From Salinispora oceanensis (GTDB lineage: Bacteria; Actinomycetota; Actinomycetes; Mycobacteriales; Micromonosporaceae), in assembly GCF_000383575.1 (NCBI RefSeq), contig NZ_KB911579.1, forward strand, positions 1,935,387-1,999,386: a stretch of 64,000 bases of DNA, in the 5' to 3' direction. Below, piece after piece: positions 40,594 to 48,715 of this stretch; positions within the stretch are counted from its first letter, which is position 1; each line of letters opens with the position of its first letter. Under the pieces are notes generated by a model that made no database searches, was not told the origin of the DNA, and saw only the letters and a list, made by a program, of their open reading frames with translations. Made by a program: the position numbers and the translations under genes.

Positions 40594-41549
40594 TGGGTTA
40601 CCACCTGAAGCTCATCGATCTCGATCGTCACGGTGCCGCTGGTCCGGGTGACCTCGAAGCTGCCGCTCTCGCCGCCGCCGCTCCAGCTCACCGTCCAGTG
40701 CGTGGTCGCCTGGATCTGGTAGTTGCCGGGCTCCGGGTAGCCGCTGTGGTAGCCGCAGTCCGGGGAACGCTTTCCGGCCAGTGGGCTATCCGATTCGTAC
40801 GCCGTCCCGGCGCCGGAGCAGGTCACCTTGGTGCCGTTGCCCATGTCCCAGCGCACCCGGGTGACTTCCGCCGCGATCGAGACGGTCAGCCCCCGGTCGC
40901 TGGCGGCGGCCTGCTGCGGGCCGAAGTAGTGGCGGGGTTGGCCGGACCCGGCCGTGCTGGCCCACATCCACACCGGCAGGCCGACCAGCCCGGCGCCGAT
41001 GTGCCGGCGGGGGGCGACGGCCACCCGCGGCGGGAGCAGGTCGATGGAGGCGAGCGCTCGCCGGGCCAGTTCCGCCGGGTCGGGCGGGGTGCCGAAGCCG
41101 GGCGGCGGGGCGTCGAGCAGCTCCATTCGCTGCCAGCCGATACCGCCACTCCTACAGGTCACCAGATACCAGTCGAAGCCGTCCGGAGTGCCCTCGGGCT
41201 GGGGCTCGATCAGCTTGTAATAGCAGCCGTCACCGTTGTGGAACCAGCCGAGCACCTCGTCGTAGCAGGGGACGACCTCGCCGTCCCGCTGGCACGTCGC
41301 ACCGCCACCGTCGCCGCCGCCCCCGCCGTCACCGGGGCCACCACCTCCCGGGTCCCCGCCACTGCCGGGGTCGTCGTCCCAGACCTCACAGGTGTTCTGC
41401 CCGGGTGGGCAGATCACGTCCGGCGGGTCGGCGCGGCCGGCGGCGGGTGCGACTGCCGCCGCCAGCCCGAGGGTAAGGAGCGCTGCCAGCCCGCTGGCGA
41501 TCAGCGCCGCCAGCGGGGTGCGACGGGATCGGGCGGCCCGGGTCAGCAT
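40590..41549 (-). CDS. Secreted protein of the tad locus, function unknown
   Basis: A 319-residue protein with a signal peptide (cleavage near AGRA, residue ~40), then a Gly/Asp-rich linker with two clustered cysteines (CPPGQNTCEVW). A mature domain contains six or more further cysteines, likely as disulfides (CQRDGEVVPCYDEV, GDGCYYK, TCRSGG, VTCSGAG, PDCGYH). Strands near the end (HWTVSWSGG, TSGTVTIEI) suggest an immunoglobulin-like fold. Overlaps on both sides tie it to the pilus operon. It could be a surface or tip component. Confidence 0.75.
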   Translation of the reverse strand: MLTRAARSRRTPLAALIASGLAALLTLGLAAAVAPAAGRADPPDVICPPGQNTCEVWDDDPGSGGDPGGGGPGDGGGGGDGGGATCQRDGEVVPCYDEVLGWFHNGDGCYYKLIEPQPEGTPDGFDWYLVTCRSGGIGWQRMELLDAPPPGFGTPPDPAELARRALASIDLLPPRVAVAPRRHIGAGLVGLPVWMWASTAGSGQPRHYFGPQQAAASDRGLTVSIAAEVTRVRWDMGNGTKVTCSGAGTAYESDSPLAGKRSPDCGYHSGYPEPGNYQIQATTHWTVSWSGGGESGSFEVTRTSGTVTIEIDELQVVTQ

Positions 41550-42109
41550 GGCTGGTCCTCATGGGCGGCCCCGGTGTTGACCAGCCAGCGGCCGTCCGGG
41601 TATCGGGCCACGGTCACGGTGGCCAGATGCCGGGTGCTCTGGTTGCCGGGCACGACCCGCTCGTCTTCCGCGTAGACCAGCCACCAGTCGGTCGCGTCGA
41701 GGCAGTCCTGGATCTCGACGGTGGCCGGGACACCCACGAGGTCCACGGCGGTCACGACGGGGTCCGAACGGAGGGTGCCGATGCGGATGGCGCCGTGCTC
41801 TTTGGCGGTGCGGATGGTGAACCGAACCCGGGTCAACAACGGGTCGGCCAGGTAGGTGGTGAGTTCCGGGTGGTGTGGGTCGCTGTCGCCACTCGCTTCC
41901 TGCGTCACCGCGAGATATCCGGAATAGGCGGCGAGCGCGGCTTTCCGAGCATTTCGCTCATCCGCTTCCCCCGACGCCGGAGCAGGTTGATCAACCACGC
42001 TCACCGTCTCGACCGGCGCTTCCCGGTCGGTGCCGCAGCCGGCCACGGCACCCAACACCGCGCCCACCACCAGGTACGCCGACACGCCCCTGCGCTGCCT
42101 TCCTCGCAC
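41543..42109 (-). CDS. Putative lipoprotein opening the tad operon
   Basis: A 188-residue protein with a basic start, a hydrophobic helix and the lipobox AVAGC (Cys near residue 25), followed by a mature domain with one other cysteine pair (DCLDATDWW...QPC). GTG 42109 is chosen because GAGGAGG lies nine bases upstream; the longer reading would add an unlikely leader. It overlaps the secreted protein gene by seven bases, so it heads the leftward pilus operon. Confidence 0.75.
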   Translation of the reverse strand: MRGRQRRGVSAYLVVGAVLGAVAGCGTDREAPVETVSVVDQPAPASGEADERNARKAALAAYSGYLAVTQEASGDSDPHHPELTTYLADPLLTRVRFTIRTAKEHGAIRIGTLRSDPVVTAVDLVGVPATVEIQDCLDATDWWLVYAEDERVVPGNQSTRHLATVTVARYPDGRWLVNTGAAHEDQPC

Positions 42110-42466
42110 TGTCCCGACCCTCCTCGTCGACCTCCACCGGGCGGTCGCTACCCGGCGAATCCGGACATGCGGAAGCGCGGCCAGATGCTGCCATCCGGGC
42201 CCCATACAAGGCATCCGCATTTACCGTTACCGACTTGTAAGAAAGATGACTCCCACCCCGCCCACAGTTTCTTGATCGAATGATTGCAGGGTCACCTTGC
42301 ACTCAATGGGCGAGCATAGGCTGACGACAGCCGATACAACAGGGGCAATTCAGTTGAACACGCTCAGTAATGAAAGGTGGTGGGGCGTGGAGCCCTCAGG
42401 TCAGGTCAGTCGAGACCAAAGCGCCACCCAACAATTACTGTCTGTATTCAGTCGATGGAGTTCGAC
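42110..42466. other. Divergent promoter region of the tad locus
   Basis: 357 bases between the lipoprotein and prepilin-peptidase starts, A+T-richer than its surroundings near 42215-42300. Both promoters should lie here; no clear box pair or small gene was found. Confidence 0.5.
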
Positions 42467-43216
42467 ATGACGGTGACCGGTTCCCGCCGTACCGCACCCC
42501 GCTCGCTGCTGGCCGCGCTCACGATCACCCCGGTGCTCCGACTCGCCGCCGTACGGCACTCCGTACCGGTGGGGGTGGAGGCCCGGCTCGGCTGCGACGC
42601 CTGCGGCGCCCCGATCAGCCTGACCCGATCCGGGCCGGCGATCGGGCCGCGCGCCCGGTGCGGCGGGTGCGGCGCGCGGGTCGGCCCCCCACCTGGCACG
42701 GTGGAGGTCGCCGCGCTCGCCGCCGGCCTGATGCTGCTGCTGGCCGGCGGGCCCATCATCGAGCTGGCCGCGGTGGCCTGGTGGCTCGGCTGGGCGGTGC
42801 CGCTCGCTTTCGTTGACGCCGCGGTGCACCGGCTGCCGGACCGACTCACCGGCCCCGCGACGCTCGGCACCTGGCTGCTGCTCGGACTGGCCGCGACCCT
42901 CGACACCGGGTACGCCCCCTGGCTGCGCGCCACCGCCGCCGGGCTCGGCCTGGGCCTGCTCTTCGCCACCAGCACCCTCCTGCTCGGCCGGCGGGGCTTC
43001 GGACTCGGCGACGCGAAGCTCGCGGTCGGGGTGGGTCTGCTCCTGGGCTGGCACGGCTGGCCGGTTCTGGTGCTCGGGCTGCTACTCGCCTTCACCCTCG
43101 CCGCTGTGACCGCCCTGACGCTGCTCGCCACCGGGCGGGCCCGCTGGTCCAGTCACCTGCCCTTCGGCCCGTTCCTCCTGCTCGCCACCCCGGCCACGCT
43201 GCTGCTCACCGGGTGA
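42467..43216 (+). CDS. A24-family prepilin peptidase
   Basis: A 249-residue membrane aspartic protease that cuts Flp and TadE leaders. Zinc-type cysteines CDACGAPIS and RCGGCGARV precede about seven membrane spans. Catalytic aspartates are Asp117 (FVDAAVHRLPD) and Asp182 (GLGDAKL, the FGxGDxK box). ATG 42467 has GGAG six bases upstream. Divergent from, and probably coregulated with, the leftward tad genes. Confidence 0.92.
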   Translation: MTVTGSRRTAPRSLLAALTITPVLRLAAVRHSVPVGVEARLGCDACGAPISLTRSGPAIGPRARCGGCGARVGPPPGTVEVAALAAGLMLLLAGGPIIELAAVAWWLGWAVPLAFVDAAVHRLPDRLTGPATLGTWLLLGLAATLDTGYAPWLRATAAGLGLGLLFATSTLLLGRRGFGLGDAKLAVGVGLLLGWHGWPVLVLGLLLAFTLAAVTALTLLATGRARWSSHLPFGPFLLLATPATLLLTG

Positions 43217-43235
43217 CAGGAGAGTGGACGACGAA

Positions 43236-43276
43236 GCGCCCGTCCCCTGAAAATCTGCCAGGTGGGGGACGGGCGC
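43236..43276. terminator. Hairpin between prepilin peptidase and DUF397 genes
   Basis: Perfect 12-base stem GCGCCCGTCCCC / GGGGACGGGCGC with a 17-base loop between convergent stops at 43216 and 43326. Confidence 0.75.
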
Positions 43277-43325
43277 AGGTCGGGTCGACACCCGGATCGG
43301 GATGACCTCGCTGGTGCCGCGGTGG

Positions 43326-43517
43326 TCAGTCGCGGCCGGGCAACTGGGCGACGAACGCCCGCCACGCCCCCGGCCCGAACACCAGCGCCGGCCCGGTCGG
43401 GTCCTTGGAATCCCGCACCCCGACGATGCCCGGAAGGTTGCCGGCGACCTCGACGCAGTCGCCGCCGCTCGTGCCGCTGCGAGTGGACTTCTTCCAGCGA
43501 GCGTTACTGAGGTTCAT
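43326..43517 (-). CDS. DUF397-domain protein
   Basis: A 63-residue protein with the DUF397 pattern: WKKSTRSGTSGGDCVEVA, VGVRDSKDPTGPALVF and W-x-A-F at the end. Such proteins are often encoded beside XRE/DUF5753 regulators in actinomycetes, where they act as paired partners or antitoxin-like factors. The start overlaps the regulator's stop by 14 bases. Confidence 0.88.
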   Translation of the reverse strand: MNLSNARWKKSTRSGTSGGDCVEVAGNLPGIVGVRDSKDPTGPALVFGPGAWRAFVAQLPGRD

Positions 43518-44301
43518 GCAGGCACTCCGCTTCTTTGATCAGCGCGACCGATGAGGCTTGCGGGAGGGCGACGCCCCGCACAGTCTCCCACCTGGTCTGA
43601 AGGGTCGCCACCCCTTCCTCGGCGGTGACGACCTCGCCGGCAAGCTGGTCCTCCAGGTGCACGACCCAACCTCCATCCGGGAGCATTGCCAGGGCGAGCG
43701 GACCGGAGAGCCCGGCGTGCAGGCCCGCGGCCGTAGGAATCACGTGAATGTGGAGGTACGGCAGCTCCGCCATCCGGAGTAGATGCGCGAGTTGCTCGGC
43801 CATGATGGCGTCCCCGAGCCGCAGCGCTCCCTCGTTGATGACGGCCACGACCTGCGGCGGTCGGTCGCGGGTCAGGATCTTCTGCCGCTCCAGCCGAGCC
43901 GAGACCTGCTGCTCCACCTCGAACTCGGGCCGGGTGTCGTCAAACCGCAGGACCGTGCGGGCGTAGTTCTCGGTCTGGAGCAGGCCCGGAATCAGATTCG
44001 GGTGAAAGTAGCGGAGTTGCCGCGCGACCGCCTCGGCCTCCAGCCAGGGCTTGAACCAGGCGGGCTGCTCGTCCCGGTGCGCCAGCCGCAGCAGCGACTC
44101 GAAGAGGCCGCCGGTCTCCAGGATCTCGTCCGCCCGACACGCGTACGGCAGGTCAGTCATTCGGGTGCCGGTCTCCACCGCCGACACGGTCGACGCCGAG
44201 TAGTTCGTTCGACGCCCGAACTCCTCCTGACTCATGCCGGCGAGCGCCCGCTGTCGACGGAGCTGCACCCGGATGAGATCAGCGGCACGTTCAGATTCCA
44301 T
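43504..44301 (-). CDS. XRE-family regulator with DUF5753 domain
   Basis: A 265-residue protein. The N-terminal helix-turn-helix (about residues 8-60) contains RRQRALAGMSQEEFGRR and YSASTVSAVETGTR. The C-terminal part is a DUF5753-type ligand domain (IPGLLQTENYARTVLR, VVAVINEGALR, LPYLHIHVIP). GGAGG lies four bases before the ATG. Divergent from the small two-gene module at 44566-45239, echoing the other XRE/module arrangement at 18760-20131. Confidence 0.9.
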   Translation of the reverse strand: MESERAADLIRVQLRRQRALAGMSQEEFGRRTNYSASTVSAVETGTRMTDLPYACRADEILETGGLFESLLRLAHRDEQPAWFKPWLEAEAVARQLRYFHPNLIPGLLQTENYARTVLRFDDTRPEFEVEQQVSARLERQKILTRDRPPQVVAVINEGALRLGDAIMAEQLAHLLRMAELPYLHIHVIPTAAGLHAGLSGPLALAMLPDGGWVVHLEDQLAGEVVTAEEGVATLQTRWETVRGVALPQASSVALIKEAECLHEPQ

Positions 44302-44470
44302 CGGCCCTCCAGAGATTCTTCTAGATCGCCACACCACGCCAGCCCAACAAGCAAGATCGCCAAGCGCCGCCAGGAAAAGAGCACGATCGCCAGACCCTCG
44401 CCAGGATCAGCATGAAGCCCTTCCGCCGCCAGGTGGTTAACACAGAGAGTGAATTGAGACGGCGTGAGCC

Positions 44471-44561
44471 GGTGGAGGACTTTCCCGCCGGAGGCGCCTG
44501 TCGGACCGCCCCCACCCCCGCGCTGTCAGTGGGGGCGGTCCTCCACCAACATCAAGGAGGT
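44471..44561 (+). promoter_or_regulatory. Structured 5' leader with competing stems ending at the ribosome binding site
   Basis: GGTGGAGGAC (44471-44480) pairs perfectly with GTCCTCCACC (44538-44547). Inside, ACCGCCCCCAC (44505-44515) pairs perfectly with GTGGGGGCGGT (44529-44539). The CCTCC at 44540-44544 is also complementary to the Shine-Dalgarno AAGGAGGT at 44554-44561. The outer stem and Shine-Dalgarno sequestration therefore exclude each other, so this leader could regulate translation. Confidence 0.6.
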
Positions 44562-44565
44562 CCAG

Positions 44566-44901
44566 ATGCGAATTCGCTGGTTTGGTTGGCGTCGGAGGAA
44601 CACCGCGCCGCCCCGCCCGCACGAGACGAACGCGCCGTACCGCGCAGGCGGGGCGCACCGAGCGGGCGGAGCACACCGGGCAGGCAGATCACCCCGCAGC
44701 AACGCGCCGTACCGGGCAAGCGGACCACACCGGGGAAGTAGGCCGTACCGGGAAAACAGGCCGTACCGGGGAAGCGGGCCTGACCGCCCAGCGAGCCTGC
44801 CGGCATGGATGACCCAACCCACCCTCGCCGAACCCCAACCCGGACGCGTCGGCCGACTCACCCCCGCCCAACAATGGCGAGCCAACGGAGGCCACTGGTG
44901 A
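44566..44901 (+). CDS. Small Arg-rich repetitive protein, first gene of the second module
   Basis: A 111-residue, strongly basic protein beginning MRIRWFGWRRR, then GGAHRAGGAHRAG and repeated P-Y-R and P-H-R motifs, and a normal-looking C-terminal end (LTPAQQWRANGGHW). AAGGAGGT lies four bases before the ATG. The gene overlaps the next by four bases (GTGA). It has the same position and similar N-terminus as the 77-residue protein at 19667. No known domain; the repeats probably came from short tandem DNA repeats. Confidence 0.65.
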   Translation: MRIRWFGWRRRNTAPPRPHETNAPYRAGGAHRAGGAHRAGRSPRSNAPYRASGPHRGSRPYRENRPYRGSGPDRPASLPAWMTQPTLAEPQPGRVGRLTPAQQWRANGGHW

Positions 44902-45239
44902 ACCCCCGCCACAACCTCCCCACACCACGACTCGGCCCCCACCCCCAACACCCACGCCACCGCACCAGAAACCAACCACCCCACACACCCCTACGACCCA
45001 CCTGGACCTGCCGCGCCTGCGGCCACCCCTGGCCCTGCGCCGAAGCCCGCCTCCTCCTCACCGCCCAATACGACACCCGGCAATCGAGCCTATCGATCTA
45101 CCTCGCCGGACTCTGCTACGAAGCCATGCACGACCTCTACCACCTCAACCCCCACGACGCACCACACCCCCGCGAACTATTCGAACGCTTCGTCGCCTGG
45201 GGGCCGTTCCGGCGGTCGGCGCGGAAGCTCCCCGATTGA
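44898..45239 (+). CDS. Small CxxCGxxWPC protein, second gene of the second module
   Basis: A 113-residue protein. After a Pro/His/Arg-rich start it carries TCRACGHPWPCAEAR (about residues 36-50), then ARLLLTAQYD and a helical tail ending FRRSARKLPD. The cysteine motif C-x2-C-G-x2-W-P-C is shared with 19910-20131. GTG start overlaps the first gene's stop. Possible metal site. Function unknown. Confidence 0.65.
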   Translation: MNPRHNLPTPRLGPHPQHPRHRTRNQPPHTPLRPTWTCRACGHPWPCAEARLLLTAQYDTRQSSLSIYLAGLCYEAMHDLYHLNPHDAPHPRELFERFVAWGPFRRSARKLPD

Positions 45240-45280
45240 GGTTTCGATGCCGAGGCGAGGCGGGGACCGTGGTCGGCACC

Positions 45281-45767
45281 GCCAGCAGCAGCGATCAACC
45301 GGCCCGGACCAACTGGCGGTACTCCGCCGAGCCCAGAAAGCGCGGCACGATCTCCGCGTTAGCCCGCCCGAACTCCAGGGTGAGCACGTCAGCCCGGTCA
45401 ACGAATCGCATCGCCGCCCCCTCCCCACACACCACATCCGCATCGGTGGCGCTGGTCGACGCGTAGAAAATTGAAAATTCGCCGACCGTGCCGGGGAAGC
45501 TCCCCGCCGGAGCCAGGCCCCGCCAGAACAGGCGCAGCTCATCGACTCTGAGACCGGTCTCCTCATAGAGCTCTCGGTGGGCAGCCACCAACGGCTCCTC
45601 GCCCGGATCCAGGTGGCCACCAGGTAGCGACCATCGATGCGGATCCACTTCGGTGTTGCCGTCTCGAAGCTGCAACAACAACCGACCCCCAGGATCGACC
45701 AAAATCACACCCGCGATCCGTACATCCACTCGCGTCACCATGCGCGCAGCCTAATCCAGCTGGGCTA
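45281..45767. repeat. 487-bp direct repeat, copy 1 (contains NUDIX gene)
   Basis: Nearly identical to 46192-46678 at a constant offset of 911 bases. It includes the whole NUDIX gene plus 14 bases after its stop and 26 before its start. Only scattered substitutions separate the copies, so the duplication is recent. Confidence 0.92.
45295..45741 (-). CDS. NUDIX hydrolase, copy 1
   Basis: A 148-residue Nudix protein. The Nudix box is GGHLDPGEEPLVAAHRELYEETGL (about residues 41-64), preceded by the RWSLPGG strand. It should hydrolyse nucleoside-diphosphate-linked substrates; the specific one is unknown. Differs from the copy at 46206-46652 at only about seven residues, mainly AGSF against VGGV after the box, plus Gly/Arg, Asn/Asp and Pro/Arg changes. 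Confidence 0.9.
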   Translation of the reverse strand: MVTRVDVRIAGVILVDPGGRLLLQLRDGNTEVDPHRWSLPGGHLDPGEEPLVAAHRELYEETGLRVDELRLFWRGLAPAGSFPGTVGEFSIFYASTSATDADVVCGEGAAMRFVDRADVLTLEFGRANAEIVPRFLGSAEYRQLVRAG

Positions 45768-45819
45768 CGGGTATGGATTGAAAGTTCGGCTACCGTGCTT
45801 GGCTCCGGAAGTTCGAAAG

Positions 45820-46164
45820 TGACCTCCGCGTCCCGCACCACGCCTCCCCTTCCGTCCGCCGTGGATGCCGAGTGCCGCACCCTTACCCGCGACCTTCGTC
45901 GCCGAGGCGTACTGGCGCTCTCCGCCTTCGGTCTTGTCTGGGCCGTGGCAACGTGGGAATCGTGGGCCTGCACTTCTTCCCCCTCGCCCGGCTGTATGAC
46001 CAGTGGCAGTACCGGTGGACCGCGTCCCTGCTGACCGTCGTCGCGGTCGCCGGCTTCTCGCTCGTCGTGGCCGGCTTCGCGAAGGGACCGTACGGATCGT
46101 GGTCGGCCTGGGCTGCGCCGTGGTGCTGTGGACCTCGTCGTACCATCTGGCCCTGCGCGGCTGA
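45820..46164 (+). pseudogene. Broken membrane-protein gene between the NUDIX copies
   Basis: Pieces of a coherent membrane protein appear in three successive plus-strand frames. Frame 1: DAECRTLTRDLRRRGVLALS then AFGLVWAVAT (45862-45950). Frame 2: GNVGIVGLHFFPLARLYDQ then a hydrophobic stretch to VVAGF (45948-46080). Frame 3: GTVRIVVGLGCAVVLWTSS then YHLALRG and a stop (46085-46164). At least two frameshifts, and probably a central deletion, disable it. Likely a small DUF-type integral membrane protein in origin. Confidence 0.6.
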
Positions 46165-46191
46165 CGGCAGTCGCCAGCGCACGCTGCCTCC

Positions 46192-46678
46192 GCCAGCAGC
46201 AGCGATCAACCGGCCCGGACCAACTGGCGGTACTCCGCCGAGCCCAGGAAACGCCGCACGATCTCCGCGTCAGCCCGCCCGAACTCCAGGGTGAGCACGT
46301 CAGCCCGGTCAACGAATCGCATCGCCGCCCCCTCCCCACACACCACATCCGCATCGGTGGCGCTGGTCGACGCGTAGAAAATTGAAAACTCGCCGACCGT
46401 GCCGGGGACGCCCCCCACCGGAGCCAGGCCCCGCCAGAACAGGCGCAGCTCATCGACTCTGAGACCGGTCTCCTCATAGAGCTCTCGGTGGGCAGCCACC
46501 AACGGCTCCTCGCCCGGATCCAGGTGGCCACCAGGTAGCGACCATCGATGCGGATCCACTTCGGTGTTGCCGTCTCGAAGCTGCAACAACAACCGACCCC
46601 GGGGATCAACCAAGATCACACCGGCGATCCGTACGTCCACTCGCGTCACCATGCGCGCAGCCTAATCCAGCTGGGCTA
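46192..46678. repeat. 487-bp direct repeat, copy 2
   Basis: Second copy of 45281-45767. The boundaries are gccagcagca on the left and ctgggcta on the right; no insertion-sequence ends or target duplications were seen. Confidence 0.92.
46206..46652 (-). CDS. NUDIX hydrolase, copy 2
   Basis: A 148-residue Nudix protein with an intact box (GGHLDPGEEPLVAAHRELYEETGL), nearly identical to 45295-45741. Both copies are full length with no frameshift. Which is ancestral cannot be told. Confidence 0.9.
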   Translation of the reverse strand: MVTRVDVRIAGVILVDPRGRLLLQLRDGNTEVDPHRWSLPGGHLDPGEEPLVAAHRELYEETGLRVDELRLFWRGLAPVGGVPGTVGEFSIFYASTSATDADVVCGEGAAMRFVDRADVLTLEFGRADAEIVRRFLGSAEYRQLVRAG

Positions 46679-47005
46679 TCTGTAGAGCCACCATGATCAG
46701 CCTTCCGCCCTTACCTACCGGGATTAACCCTCGTCACACAGCGCGCCTACCGCGAGGCGCACCTCAACCTGTCTTCCCTCGGTCCAGATCATCAGCGGTA
46801 CGCACTCCGGACTCGCCACCCAGGTGCGGCCGGTGAACAAAGCTACCGAACCACCCTCTGAAACAAGCCTTGACGGGCATCGATCACGGTGTTGGCCCAG
46901 AAATGTGGCGGGTTCGGCGCAGGTTCGTGGCATCCGAGTCGGTCAGGGAAAAATAGGGGACAGTCCGGATGCTCTGGGTCGCGACGTGGCGAAAGATAAC
47001 TCGGC
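46653..47005. other. Intergenic region
   Basis: No supported gene. A 69-codon minus-strand frame (46724-46933) with VALFTGRTWVASPECVPLM reads like the tail of a small protein but lacks a Shine-Dalgarno and matches no family I know. Confidence 0.4.
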
Positions 47006-47722
47006 ATGCAGAACCGAGTGACAGCAGCGCTACTCCGCTACGTCGAGCAGACGTACGGGCCGGACATGTGGCGTCGGCTGGCCACGGCCACTACGACGGT
47101 GCCCTCAGCAATGAGATCGCTGAAGGGCCGCCGTTTCGTGGCCTCGATCCTTGCCCTACCTCTCGCGCTGGTGACCACCGCTCTCACCGTGGTGCTCGCC
47201 GGCATCATGCTGATCAATGTCGGTTACCCGCTGCGGCAGGTCCTCGGTCTGGGCGGTCACGAGGGCAACGTATGGGCCAGCACCTACTACGACGCTTGGG
47301 GCGGTCCTACCCTGTTGGTTGCCTGGGCGGTGCACGCAATGCTCGCGATCCTGGTCCTTTTCCCACTGCTGGGTTGGGCCATCCGCGGTCTCGTTCAGCT
47401 TCAGCTACGCCCCGCCCCGACCACGATCGCATCTCCGCGTGCGGTGGATGCGGTCGTAGCGTCCGGAAAACGTGGGCGGCCCCGAACTCGTAGACAAACC
47501 GGGACGCGCAGGCGGGATGCCCGGTGGCGGCGGGTCCGTATTGCTTCCGCGGCGTTCGGTTCGGTGTACATGTTGGCCCTGCTGGCGAACACGGCGGGAA
47601 TCGGTGACAACGTCATCTGGGTGCCGCGCGACGTGCTGAGTACATGTGCGCTGATCGTCGTCTTCAGCCCGCTGGTCGCCGCCGCGGTGCTGGTTTTCCG
47701 CACGGAGCCGCCCGAACGGTGA
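47006..47722 (+). CDS. Integral membrane protein, function unknown
   Basis: A 238-residue protein with a soluble N-terminus (about residues 1-45), two to three membrane spans (about 48-70, 105-130), a basic loop (GKRGRPRTRRQTGTRRRD) and two C-terminal spans (about 180-232). No family recognised. Weak Shine-Dalgarno. Flanked by non-coding sequence on both sides, in a region of accessory genes. Confidence 0.65.
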   Translation: MQNRVTAALLRYVEQTYGPDMWRRLATATTTVPSAMRSLKGRRFVASILALPLALVTTALTVVLAGIMLINVGYPLRQVLGLGGHEGNVWASTYYDAWGGPTLLVAWAVHAMLAILVLFPLLGWAIRGLVQLQLRPAPTTIASPRAVDAVVASGKRGRPRTRRQTGTRRRDARWRRVRIASAAFGSVYMLALLANTAGIGDNVIWVPRDVLSTCALIVVFSPLVAAAVLVFRTEPPER

Positions 47723-48344
47723 GCGGCCCAGTCGCGAAGTGTCGAAGGGTTGCGTGAACAAGGTCGACGCAGTCACATCCGCTAGCTATCTACTGGTGGC
47801 ACGACCGCTGCCCGGTCAGGCATGGTCGAGGTGACCGGTGGAGTCGCTCTCTTGTCAGCTGCCCACTGCACGGTCGCAGCAGCGGCCCGGTCGGGCCTGT
47901 CGTTACTGCGCCCCGCCTCATCACCCGCCAGATCCTCGCCGAACCCAAGGCCGGACTATTCACCCTGACCCCGCCGACGACGTCCACGTAACCCCACCCA
48001 CCCAGGTCGCTGACGAACCGCATCACACATCGGACGTCAGCTCCCGAACCGCTCTCAGCAGACAGGAGGCCACCGTGGCAAGTCCCAACCTCGGACATCG
48101 GCATACACTGCTTGACCCTTCCATACGACCACTGACAAACAACTTTCACCACAGTAAACGCGAAAGCTGTTATCCGAACACGACGCATATCTTGAAGAGA
48201 CACGAAGGATCGTCTACGTTTACACCCGCGCGCCGACCACGACGGTGACTGCCTCGAAAGCGCCACGCACGACAAGGCCGCCGCCGTCTCCATGACCGGT
48301 GGGGAGGCAAGGCACATGCGGAGGTCTACCTGGGCGGTGATGAG
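47723..48344. other. Gene-poor region, possibly a degraded element
   Basis: About 620 bases without a convincing gene. A GTG at 48075 has AGGAGG five bases upstream and opens a 57-codon frame ending at 48248, but its product has no recognisable features. Fragments such as TAPRLITRQILAEPKAGLF in another frame suggest decayed coding sequence. Confidence 0.35.
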
Positions 48345-48662
48345 GTGAGCCGCGTACTCCCGTTCATCGCGGGCGGCGCTCTCCTCGGTGCCGTCGCCGG
48401 CCTCTCCATCGGGCTGGGTAACTACACGGCCGCATGGATCGTCTGGCTCCTGTACTTCGGCGTGGTTGAAGTGACGGCGGTGCTCAACAGTCGCGACGGT
48501 GACACCCTGTCCGAGCACGTCTGGTTGTGGTTCGGCACGCAGCGCCGCAAGCCCGGCGAGCCGGTCCGGAAGGTCACGGGCTGGGTGTGGCTGCGGCGGT
48601 TCGCACTGCTGGCGTTCGTGACCTGGCTCGCCCTTCACTTCCTCACCGGGGGCCTCTTCTGA
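48345..48662 (+). CDS. Small membrane protein, function unknown
   Basis: A 105-residue protein with two adjacent membrane spans at the start (about residues 5-45), a polar loop (NSRDGDTLSEHVWLWFGTQRRKPGEPVRK) and a final span (about 82-102). Its GTG start overlaps a short upstream reading frame's stop (GGTGA). The plan resembles small membrane proteins encoded in integrative elements, but this is only an impression. Confidence 0.6.
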   Translation: MSRVLPFIAGGALLGAVAGLSIGLGNYTAAWIVWLLYFGVVEVTAVLNSRDGDTLSEHVWLWFGTQRRKPGEPVRKVTGWVWLRRFALLAFVTWLALHFLTGGLF

Positions 48663-48715
48663 TCGCCTGGCTCCACTGCCCCATCGCACACGTCACGGGT
48701 TCCGACCCCTGACAG

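Noticed and set aside
47790-48689. A 299-codon minus-strand frame
   Set aside because: It runs opposite the clear membrane protein at 48345 and has an antisense-like composition with no start site.
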